A stretch of 5,481 bases of DNA, from contig CANISN010000130.1 of assembly GCA_947470165.1 (NCBI GenBank), forward strand, positions 1-5,481, read 5' to 3'. The first letter of the stretch is position 1. Each line of letters begins with the position of its first letter. The stretch comes from Burkholderiaceae bacterium (GTDB taxonomy: Bacteria > Pseudomonadota > Gammaproteobacteria > Burkholderiales > Burkholderiaceae). The position numbers and the translations under genes are program-made. The notes below the pieces were generated by a model. That model saw nothing but the letters and a program-made list of their open reading frames with translations. It did no database searches and was not told where the DNA came from. Of this stretch, positions 1 to 5,013 are shown one piece after another.

Positions 1-1182
1 AGGCAGGCGATTCGCTCACAAGAGTATGTGCTCGTATGCGAAGGTTATATGGATGTCGTGGCACTCGCGCAATTGGGATTTCCAAATGCAGTCGCGACAT
101 TAGGCACTGCTTGTACTGCAAATCACGTACGTATGTTGTTACGTCAAACTGATCGCATTGTGTTTTCATTTGATGGCGATGCTGCTGGTCAGCGTGCCGC
201 GCAAAGGGCATTAGAGGCTTGCTTGCCACTTATGTCAGATGATAAAGAGATTCGTTTCTTATTTTTGCCTACAGAACATGATCCCGATAGTTATGTTCGT
301 GCTTATGGCGCATCAGCTTTTGAGAAAGTAATTAAAGAAGCGATGTCAATCTCTAGCTTCTTCTTTAAGATCGCTAGCCAAGATCATGAGCTGACTACTC
401 CAGAAGGAAGGGCGCAGACTCATCATGCGGCAAAGCCTTTACTACTGTCGATGCCACCGATCGCTTTGCGTACGCAAATTTTGCGTGAGTTGGCTATTCG
501 GACCAATTCCACGCCTGCAGAATTAGAGTCTTTTTGTGGTTTAACTATGGCAGCTGCTCCAGTGCAGCAGGGCTCTTATGCCACTACAAATCAGCGTACC
601 CCCAATTTTGTACAGAACAACAGTAGCAACAGAAATCAGGGCGCTCCATGGCAAGCATCTAAAGGTTCGGCAAAAAGGGTGGCAACACAAAGTATTGCGC
701 CTCCTCAAGCCCCAACAGATTTAGCGGAGCAGATGTTGCGAGTCTTAATTCAGTTTCCGCATTTAGGAAAAGCATTGGATAGTAATAAGCGGGTGCTTGC
801 CTTACAAGCTTCTGAACTGCGATCGACAAAAGCATTGGAGTTGATGAAAGATTTGCTGGCCCAGTGTGATTTAGTTGAATTGATCCCCGGTGAGAATGGC
901 AAGCCAGCAACTGTTGGTGCTGGGGCTTTTGCTTTATTCCAAGAGCAGTTATCCCGCAGCGAGTTAGCCCCACTCTATGAGGTACTGAGAAAGCGGGTCA
1001 TGGGCTCTGATCTAGAGGTTGAAGGGGCGATTGCAGATTTAGATGGCGCCTTCAAAAAACTAGAGCTAACCCACCTTAAGTCAGAGATGACAGAGATTGC
1101 CCAAAAAATCGCTGGTAGCACTGCCACAGAGCAAGATCGTGCCCGATATCGCGAACTAGGCGAAAGATTGAAGTTCTCATAA
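1..1182 (+). CDS. dnaG: DNA primase DnaG, 3' part (5' end outside window)
   Basis: DnaG makes the short RNA primers for lagging-strand synthesis at the replication fork. The frame is open from base 1, so the zinc-binding domain and first part of the polymerase domain lie upstream; 393 codons are visible. The TOPRIM metal site is intact: Glu14 in EGYMD, Asp58 and Asp60 in FDGDAAG, and Asp94/Asp96 in HDPDSYVR. The spacings (44, then 36 residues) match E. coli E265/D309/D311/D345/D347, which puts about 250 residues outside the window and the full length near 640 aa, longer than E. coli (581). Residues about 184-239 form a Gln/Asn/Ser/Pro-rich, probably disordered linker. From about 240 onward a helical region starting AEQMLRVLIQFP fits the C-terminal DnaB-helicase-binding domain. 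A GTG at 28 is not the start, because homologous sequence continues to its left. rpoD follows on the same strand. Confidence 0.95.
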   Translation, partial: RQAIRSQEYVLVCEGYMDVVALAQLGFPNAVATLGTACTANHVRMLLRQTDRIVFSFDGDAAGQRAAQRALEACLPLMSDDKEIRFLFLPTEHDPDSYVRAYGASAFEKVIKEAMSISSFFFKIASQDHELTTPEGRAQTHHAAKPLLLSMPPIALRTQILRELAIRTNSTPAELESFCGLTMAAAPVQQGSYATTNQRTPNFVQNNSSNRNQGAPWQASKGSAKRVATQSIAPPQAPTDLAEQMLRVLIQFPHLGKALDSNKRVLALQASELRSTKALELMKDLLAQCDLVELIPGENGKPATVGAGAFALFQEQLSRSELAPLYEVLRKRVMGSDLEVEGAIADLDGAFKKLELTHLKSEMTEIAQKIAGSTATEQDRARYRELGERLKFS

Positions 1183-1199
1183 GAATTTTCTGATTTAGG

Positions 1200-1226
1200 C
1201 CTCAAAAATCCTGAAATTCCCCCTAT
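1200..1226 (+). promoter_or_regulatory. Possible sigma-32 (heat-shock) promoter upstream of rpoD
   Basis: CCTCAAA (1200-1206) resembles the sigma-32 -35 element CTTGAAA at 5 of 7 bases. CCCCCTAT (1219-1226) matches the -10 element CCCCATNT at 6 of its 7 specified bases. The spacer is 12 nt, within the usual range. Transcription would begin near 1233 and read into rpoD. E. coli rpoD is known to have a heat-shock promoter, located inside dnaG, so the idea is plausible, but the assignment rests only on motif matching. Confidence 0.3.
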
Positions 1227-1265
1227 ATTTTTACTAATAGCGGGGTCGGAAAAGTCACAATCGAC

Positions 1266-1271
1266 TATAAT
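1266..1271 (+). promoter_or_regulatory. Likely sigma-70 -10 box of rpoD promoter
   Basis: A perfect TATAAT lies in the dnaG-rpoD gap. No good -35 hexamer is found 16-18 nt upstream: the bases around 1243-1250 are G-rich and match TTGACA poorly, and there is no extended TG. Transcription would start near 1278, giving a leader of about 130 nt before the rpoD ATG. The weak -35 suggests help from an activator or modest constitutive strength. Confidence 0.5.
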
Positions 1272-1300
1272 CCTCTATTCCCAGAAAAAAACCGATTTAA

Positions 1301-1358
1301 TTCAGCCACTTGCGCTTTATTTTGAAGAAATTTGGGGCAAGTGGACAACGTGGCTGAA
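1301..1358 (+). repeat. Inverted repeat in the rpoD leader (13-bp arms, one split)
   Basis: TTCAGCCACTTGC (1301-1313) has its complete reverse complement downstream, but with a 9-nt insertion that duplicates the GTGG: GCAAGTGG (1337-1344), ACAAC, GTGGCTGAA (1350-1358). The left CCAC can therefore pair with either GTGG, giving two competing 8-9-bp stems or one long stem with a bulge. It lies between the presumed transcription start and the rpoD ATG. No riboswitch or ribosomal-protein leader family is recognised, and function is not shown. Confidence 0.45.
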
Positions 1359-1403
1359 GCTAATCAGTCGAGAACAATCATCAGTAATGTGAGTAAGTGC
1401 TAA
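1341..1403 (+). other. Possible 20-codon upstream ORF abutting rpoD
   Basis: GTG at 1341 opens a 20-codon reading frame (VDNVAEANQSRTIISNVSKC with GTG read as Val) that ends in tandem stops TAA TAA at 1401-1406. The rpoD ATG follows at once at 1407 in the same frame. A GGGG (1334-1337) lies only 3 nt ahead of the GTG, closer than usual for a ribosome binding site. Terminating ribosomes would sit on the rpoD start, so coupling is possible, but coding potential is unproven and chance is a real alternative. Confidence 0.2.
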
Positions 1404-1406
1404 TAA

Positions 1407-3863
1407 ATGCCAAATATCAAGAAAAAATCAGCCAAACCAGCAGTCAAAGCTAAACCAGCCAAGCCAACTGCTAAAGCTTCGGCAAAGGTCACTAAGCCAG
1501 TTGCAAAAGCTAAGGCTCCTGCTAAACCAGCCAAGCCAATTGCTAAAGCTCCGTCAAAGTCCGCTAAGCCAGTTGCAAAAGCTAAGGCTCCTGTTAAATC
1601 GGCTAAGCCAGTTACTAAAGCATCTGCAAAAGCAGTAAAAGTCTCCGCTAAAGCACCAGCTAAATCAGTTGCTAAGACTACTGCTAAAGCGGTTAAGCCA
1701 GTTGCGAAAGCGTCGGCTAAGTCAGGGATAAAAGCTGAGGCGCCAAAAAAAGGTAAAGCTACAGTCGCATTAAAGGCTGAAGTGAAAAAAGAGGCCAAAG
1801 AAACTAAAGGCAAAAAAGCGAAGACGGTTGAAGTTGAGCTTGTAGCGACTGAAGAAGTTAAAAAGGGTCGCAAGCCAAAAGCTGAAGCGCTTGCTGAAGG
1901 CGCTGAGCCAGTTTTGACTGATCGTCAAAAAGCCCGTGAGCGTAAGGCAAAAGAGAAAGCACTCCTAAAAGAATTCGCAGCACAACAGTTGGGCTCAGAA
2001 GCGCAGCAAGAATTGCGTCGTACTCGTCTCAAAACTTTGATCAAGATGGGTAAATCCAAGGGTTACTTAACCCATGGTGAAATGAATGACGTCATGTCAG
2101 ACGAGCTTTCTGATGCCGATGCTTTAGAAACGCTGATTAGCCTCTTAAATGACATCAACATTACCGTTTATGAGCAAGCCCCTGATGCTGAAACGCTATT
2201 GCTAAATGAGAATGGCTCAGCAGCAACTACTGAGGAAGAAGCCGAAGAAGAAGCTGAAGCGGCGCTCTCTACAGTGGACTCAGAGTTTGGTCGCACCACT
2301 GATCCAGTACGTATGTATATGCGTGAGATGGGCACAGTTGATTTGCTGACTCGCGAAGGTGAGATCGTCATTGCGAAAAAGATTGAAGCCGGTCTTAAAG
2401 ATATGGTGATGGCTTTGGCTGCATGTCCTGTCACGATCGGTGAAATTCTTGCTAACGTAGAGAAGATTGCTAGTGGTGAAATGGAGATCGATCAGTTTGT
2501 GGATGGATTAGTTGATCCTAATGCTGAAGATATTAAGCTTGGACCAGAAGAGCCAGAGATTGACCCAGACGCAGAAGAGGGCGGAGAAGAAGGTGAGGAT
2601 GAGGGTGCCGGCGGTGCAGCCGCAGCTACTGCTAACGCTAAGCAGTTAGAAGAGCTCAAGCAGATCTCTTTGGAGAAGTTCGCAATTGTACGTACTCAGT
2701 CTGACAAGATGCGTCGTGCCTTTGATAAGGAGGGCTATAACTGCCCAGCTTATATCAAGGCGCAGGAAGCAATTCGTGGGGAGTTACTCGGTTTCCGCTT
2801 GACGGCCAAGAGTGTTGAGAAATTATGTGACACCATGCGCTCACAAGTAGATCAAGTATGGAAACTCGAGCGCGGTATCGTGAGTTTGTTAGTGGACAAA
2901 GTTGGCGTCAATCGTGGTGAAGTATTAAAAGACTTCCCCAAGATGTCGATGAACTTAGAGTGGACCAATAAGTTACTCAAAGAAAATAAGCCATATACAG
3001 CTTTACTGCAACGTAATGTTCCAGCGATTCAGGAATTGCAGCAGAAGTTGATTGATATTCAAACTCGCGTTGTATTGCCACTTCCAGAATTAAAAGAAGT
3101 GAATAAAAAAATGATTGCGGGCGAGAAGCGGGCGCGTGAAGCAAAGCGTGAGATGACTGTTGCTAACTTACGTTTGGTTATCTCAATTGCCAAAAAATAT
3201 ACCAACCGTGGTTTGCAATTCTTAGATTTGATTCAAGAAGGCAATATCGGTTTGATGAAAGCGGTAGATAAGTTTGAGTACCGCCGTGGTTATAAGTTCT
3301 CTACTTATGCAACATGGTGGATCCGTCAGGCTATTACCCGCTCTATTGCTGACCAGGCACGCACGATCCGTATCCCAGTACATATGATTGAGACGATTAA
3401 TAAGATGAATCGTATTAGCCGTCAAATCTTGCAAGAAACTGGTCACGAGCCAGATGCGGCAACCCTAGCACTCAAGATGGAAATTCCTGAGGACAAGATT
3501 CGCAAGATCATGAAGATTGCTAAAGAGCCAATTTCGATGGAAACACCTATTGGTGATGATGCGGACTCAAACTTGGGTGACTTCATTGAGGATAGCAATA
3601 CCTTGGCACCAGCAGAAGCAGCATTGCATGACTCGATGCGTGATGTGGTGAAGGATGTATTGGATTCATTAACACCACGCGAAGCAAAAGTATTGCGTAT
3701 GCGCTTTGGCGTTGAGATGAGTACAGACCATACTCTCGAGGAAGTGGGTAAACAGTTTGATGTCACGCGTGAGCGTATTCGTCAGATTGAAGCCAAGGCA
3801 TTGAGAAAAATGCGTCATCCAAGCCGCAGCGACAAACTCAAGACCTTCCTCGAAGAGGATTGA
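1407..3863 (+). CDS. rpoD: RNA polymerase primary sigma factor RpoD (sigma-70)
   Basis: RpoD directs RNA polymerase to housekeeping promoters. At 818 aa it is about 200 residues longer than E. coli RpoD (613). Domains in order: Lys/Ala/Pro-rich tail, 1-140; basic linker, 141-199; region 1.1, about 200-260; Glu-rich stretch, 276-286; region 1.2 from [11 protein letters not shown], 299-330; non-conserved region with an acidic insert, 331-570; region 2 from [18 protein letters not shown] through the -10-reading [14 protein letters not shown], 581-647; region 3, about 650-740, with the [14 protein letters not shown] finger at 716-729; region 4, 743-812, with its helix-turn-helix at 777-802 ([20 protein letters not shown]). 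The ATG at 1407 is preceded directly by in-frame TAA TAA, so no upstream extension is possible, and the next Met is residue 214 inside region 1.1. The Shine-Dalgarno is weak (GAG at 1391-1393). Such basic tails are known from other Burkholderiales RpoD proteins. Confidence 0.98.
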   Translation: MPNIKKKSAKPAVKAKPAKPTAKASAKVTKPVAKAKAPAKPAKPIAKAPSKSAKPVAKAKAPVKSAKPVTKASAKAVKVSAKAPAKSVAKTTAKAVKPVAKASAKSGIKAEAPKKGKATVALKAEVKKEAKETKGKKAKTVEVELVATEEVKKGRKPKAEALAEGAEPVLTDRQKARERKAKEKALLKEFAAQQLGSEAQQELRRTRLKTLIKMGKSKGYLTHGEMNDVMSDELSDADALETLISLLNDINITVYEQAPDAETLLLNENGSAATTEEEAEEEAEAALSTVDSEFGRTTDPVRMYMREMGTVDLLTREGEIVIAKKIEAGLKDMVMALAACPVTIGEILANVEKIASGEMEIDQFVDGLVDPNAEDIKLGPEEPEIDPDAEEGGEEGEDEGAGGAAAATANAKQLEELKQISLEKFAIVRTQSDKMRRAFDKEGYNCPAYIKAQEAIRGELLGFRLTAKSVEKLCDTMRSQVDQVWKLERGIVSLLVDKVGVNRGEVLKDFPKMSMNLEWTNKLLKENKPYTALLQRNVPAIQELQQKLIDIQTRVVLPLPELKEVNKKMIAGEKRAREAKREMTVANLRLVISIAKKYTNRGLQFLDLIQEGNIGLMKAVDKFEYRRGYKFSTYATWWIRQAITRSIADQARTIRIPVHMIETINKMNRISRQILQETGHEPDAATLALKMEIPEDKIRKIMKIAKEPISMETPIGDDADSNLGDFIEDSNTLAPAEAALHDSMRDVVKDVLDSLTPREAKVLRMRFGVEMSTDHTLEEVGKQFDVTRERIRQIEAKALRKMRHPSRSDKLKTFLEED
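1492..1635 (+). repeat. 72-bp degenerate tandem repeat inside rpoD
   Basis: A 30-nt stretch beginning CTAAGCCAGTTGCAAAAGCT at 1492-1521 recurs identically at 1564-1593, exactly 72 nt (24 codons) later, and the bases that follow each copy are also similar. Weaker copies extend on both sides across about 1420-1720. The repeat encodes the motif KPVAKAKAP within the Lys/Ala/Pro-rich tail. The exact identity at DNA level suggests recent duplication or slippage rather than only protein-level selection. Confidence 0.75.
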
Positions 3864-3879
3864 TTGCCAATAGTTGAGT

Positions 3880-3912
3880 ATCGTGAATTCCTTATAAAAA
3901 AGGATTCACGAT
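3880..3912. terminator. Hairpin between convergent rpoD and vapC, probable shared terminator
   Basis: ATCGTGAAT (3880-3888) pairs with ATTCACGAT (3904-3912) and CCTT (3890-3893) pairs with AAGG (3900-3903). This leaves one bulged T and a 6-nt AT loop: a 13-bp stem starting 16 nt after the rpoD stop. The downstream U-tracts are weak in both directions (ATTTG on +, ACTCAAC on -), so termination may be partial or the hairpin may mainly protect 3' ends. The vapC stop codon (3892-3894) is inside the structure. Confidence 0.55.
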
Positions 3913-4296
3913 TTGTAGTCTCTTATCAATTATTTGCCGGTGCTGCATATCTTCTGAGTATAGTTTTTCACACCCAGCTTGCAGGGCTGCAGCAATAATC
4001 ATTGAATCATAGTGATGGTATCCATATCTCCTAGATACTATCAATCCGGTTTCGAAAGTATCTATATCAAGCGATCTTACGTTGAATGTAGACGTAAATA
4101 AATCCAAAAACTCATCCAGCTCACTATTAGATATTTTTATTTTTCTAATGCTGGCAGAAGTAAATTCATTGAGTACTTGAACGCTTATCACGTTTGATTG
4201 TTGTAAATTTTTACTTACCCAGTCTGCTTTTTTTGTATCTGATGATAGTAAATAAAGTAGGGTGTTGGTATCAAAAAATATCTTCTTAGCGTTCAT
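3892..4296 (-). CDS. vapC: VapC-family PIN-domain ribonuclease toxin
   Basis: This is the toxin of a type II toxin-antitoxin pair. VapC proteins are magnesium-dependent endoribonucleases that typically cut tRNAs or the 23S rRNA sarcin-ricin loop; the target here cannot be read from sequence. The 134-aa length is typical. The acidic PIN residues are all present: Asp9 in FFDTN, Glu44 in VLNEF, Asp97 in HHYDSMIIAAA, and Glu115/Asp116 in LYSEDMQ, so the enzyme looks active. The ATG overlaps the end of the antitoxin gene by 11 bp and has no strong Shine-Dalgarno of its own, which points to translational coupling that keeps toxin tied to antitoxin synthesis. Five of its six Arg codons are AGA/AGG and ATA is frequent, unlike rpoD. 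It converges on rpoD, with only 28 bp between the two stop codons. 'VapC' is a family-level name. Confidence 0.9.
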   Translation of the reverse strand: MNAKKIFFDTNTLLYLLSSDTKKADWVSKNLQQSNVISVQVLNEFTSASIRKIKISNSELDEFLDLFTSTFNVRSLDIDTFETGLIVSRRYGYHHYDSMIIAAALQAGCEKLYSEDMQHRQIIDKRLQIVNPFL

Positions 4297-4516
4297 TTAA
4301 TTCAGATCTGTCAAAGTGAAAATCAGTGGGCATGCGACCACGAAATTTTCTCAAACTTTGAAGCCTATCCTGTAAAGAAGGTTTCTTCTTAACTTGGAAA
4401 TGTTTTTTATCCGCGACATGGACCTCAATGTTGTCTCCTTCTTTCAGGTCTAAAAATTCGACCACTTGAGCGGGTAGACGAATGGCAAGGCTATTCCCCC
4501 ATTTTGATACGACCAT
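4286..4516 (-). CDS. vapB: VapB-type antitoxin, AbrB/MazE/SpoVT DNA-binding fold
   Basis: This is the antitoxin partner of the PIN toxin: the N-terminal half should dimerise and bind DNA, and the C-terminal half should wrap around and inhibit VapC. The 76-aa protein begins MVVSKWGNSLAIRLPAQV, the characteristic SKWGNS-xRLP opening of AbrB/MazE-like swapped-hairpin domains (about 1-45). A basic, then mixed-charge tail (about 46-76, RLQSLRKFRGRMP...) is the expected toxin-binding segment. Two ATGs compete. The outer one at 4525 would add MKI but directly abuts AGGAG (4526-4530) with no spacing. The inner one at 4516 has a 9-nt spacer and is preferred. The gene is first in the operon and overlaps vapC by 11 bp. 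The promoter palindrome just upstream suggests autorepression by VapB or the VapBC complex. Confidence 0.88.
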   Translation of the reverse strand: MVVSKWGNSLAIRLPAQVVEFLDLKEGDNIEVHVADKKHFQVKKKPSLQDRLQSLRKFRGRMPTDFHFDRSELNER

Positions 4517-4525
4517 GATTTTCAT

Positions 4526-4530
4526 CTCCT
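4526..4530 (-). promoter_or_regulatory. vapB ribosome binding site that decides the start
   Basis: On the minus strand AGGAG is followed immediately by ATG (4525-4523) and, 9 nt further on, by a second in-frame ATG (4516-4514). Ribosomes need a spacer, so the second ATG is the likelier start. Confidence 0.6.
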
Positions 4531-4561
4531 ATAGATATACATATAATAATGTATATCTATA
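4530..4561. promoter_or_regulatory. Perfect palindrome, probable VapBC operator
   Basis: TATAGATATACAT (4530-4542) and ATGTATATCTATA (4549-4561) are exact reverse complements of 13 nt separated by 6 nt. The element ends 13 bp before the preferred vapB start and encloses the -10 hexamer of the vapBC promoter in its centre. Toxin-antitoxin operons are commonly repressed by the antitoxin or its complex at such repeats. Binding by this VapB is an inference from position and symmetry. Confidence 0.7.
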
Positions 4562-4571
4562 TAAAAACCAA
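4543..4571 (-). promoter_or_regulatory. vapBC promoter
   Basis: On the minus strand TTGGTT (4571-4566) and TATTAT (4548-4543) are spaced by 17 nt. The -10 matches consensus at 5 of 6 positions; the -35 matches mainly at its TTG. The start would be near 4536, giving a leader of about 20 nt with AGGAG in it. The -10 fills exactly the 6-nt centre of the palindrome, so any protein bound to the arms would block polymerase. Confidence 0.55.
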
Positions 4572-4619
4572 CAATTCATCAAGCGCATACAAATCAATAA
4601 TTCAAAGAGCCCCTTCAAT

Positions 4620-4625
4620 TACAAT
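4620..4625 (+). promoter_or_regulatory. Possible -10 box for the tRNA gene
   Basis: TACAAT matches TATAAT at 5 of 6 positions and would start transcription near 4632, only a few bases before the mature tRNA 5' end. No convincing -35 is found 15-18 nt upstream. The tRNA cannot be read from vapBC, which runs the other way, and the rpoD transcript is probably terminated near 3912, so some promoter in 4572-4634 is expected. Confidence 0.25.
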
Positions 4626-4634
4626 AAGAGCTTA

Positions 4635-4711
4635 GGGCCTATAGCTCAGTTGGTTAGAGCAGAGGACTCATAATCCTTTGGTCCCAGGTTCAAGTCCTGG
4701 TGGGCCCACCA
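4635..4711 (+). tRNA. tRNA with CAT anticodon, probably tRNA-Ile2 (lysidine), else tRNA-Met
   Basis: A full 77-nt cloverleaf with encoded CCA. The acceptor arm GGGCCTA pairs with TGGGCCC, with one G-U pair. The D-arm is GCTC/GAGC, the anticodon stem GAGGA/TCCTT with loop CTCATAA (anticodon 4669-4671), the variable loop TGGTC, and the T-arm CCAGG-TTCAAGT-CCTGG with discriminator A73. CAT anticodons belong to initiator Met, elongator Met or Ile2. The first pair G1-C72 argues against an initiator. C4-G69 and C5-G68 are acceptor pairs reported as recognition elements for lysidine synthetase TilS in E. coli tRNA-Ile2, and the ACTCATAAT loop context resembles that tRNA. After modification of C34 to lysidine it would read AUA. 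tRNA-Met remains possible. Certainty is high for a tRNA, moderate for the amino acid. Confidence 0.95.
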
Positions 4712-4719
4712 GCAATATC

Positions 4720-4756
4720 AACGACTTAGGGAGAAATTCCTAAGTCGTTTTTCTTT
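4720..4756 (+). terminator. Rho-independent terminator of the tRNA gene
   Basis: AACGACTTAGG (4720-4730) pairs perfectly with CCTAAGTCGTT (4739-4749) around an 8-nt loop, followed by TTTTCTTT. It starts 9 nt after the tRNA CCA end, as expected for a single-tRNA transcript. Confidence 0.88.
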
Positions 4757-5013
4757 CTGTGTAGTTGGTGTGTAGCACGTATCACCAGTAAACCTCAATA
4801 GATATATGGCTCTAGCTTGGAGCAATGAACTACTTGTTGCCCGTGGTTTATGAGTGCTCAAGGACTACTTTCGGCTAATAGGAATCAGTTATAAGGACTC
4901 CATTGTATTTTGTAACTATTTATTCCTAAGCCTGATAAAAGCTCAAGTCGAAATCACTGGATTACTTGTTCTATATCAATACTGGCATACCGATTCAGAG
5001 ACAAAATATTCTT
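4757..5013. other. About 260 bp with no convincing gene
   Basis: AT-rich spacer between the tRNA terminator and the flavin hydroxylase. It begins with two TGTGTAG heptamers 11 bp apart (4758-4764 and 4769-4775). A 56-codon frame opens with GTG at 4854 and ends at 5024, overlapping the next gene by 11 bp, but it lacks a ribosome binding site and resembles nothing recognised. No clear sigma-70 promoter was found for the downstream gene; AATACT at 4978-4983 is the nearest -10-like sequence. The span could be ordinary intergenic DNA or a decayed remnant. Confidence 0.5.

Noticed and set aside
659..1205. Two minus-strand frames (659-973 and 975-1205) within dnaG
   Set aside because: They are antisense to a clear primase C-terminus and have no recognisable domain, so they are chance openings.
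1183..1219. Possible dnaG terminator (GAATTT 1183-1188 with AAATTC 1214-1219)
   Set aside because: The stem is broken by a 3x3 internal mismatch and the following T-run (1228-1232) is displaced by a C-run, so it is too weak to call.
1219..1245. Hairpin CCCCCTAT / ATAGCGGGG upstream of the rpoD -10 box
   Set aside because: It is eight pairs with a bulge, has no T-tract, and overlaps the candidate heat-shock -10; I could not distinguish it from chance.
1400..1873. 157-codon minus-strand frame opposite the start of rpoD
   Set aside because: It is the complement of the Lys/Ala-rich repeat and gives a low-complexity Ala/Leu/Phe/Thr product; the plus-strand sigma factor explains the stretch.
2168..3766. 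Minus-strand frames at 2168-2434, 3222-3446 and 3443-3766
   Set aside because: All lie opposite conserved sigma-70 regions and show no family resemblance.
4482..4673. 63-codon plus-strand frame running from vapB into the tRNA
   Set aside because: It overlaps vapB, its palindrome and half the tRNA; the C-terminal GPIAQLVRAEDS is a typical false translation of a tRNA gene.
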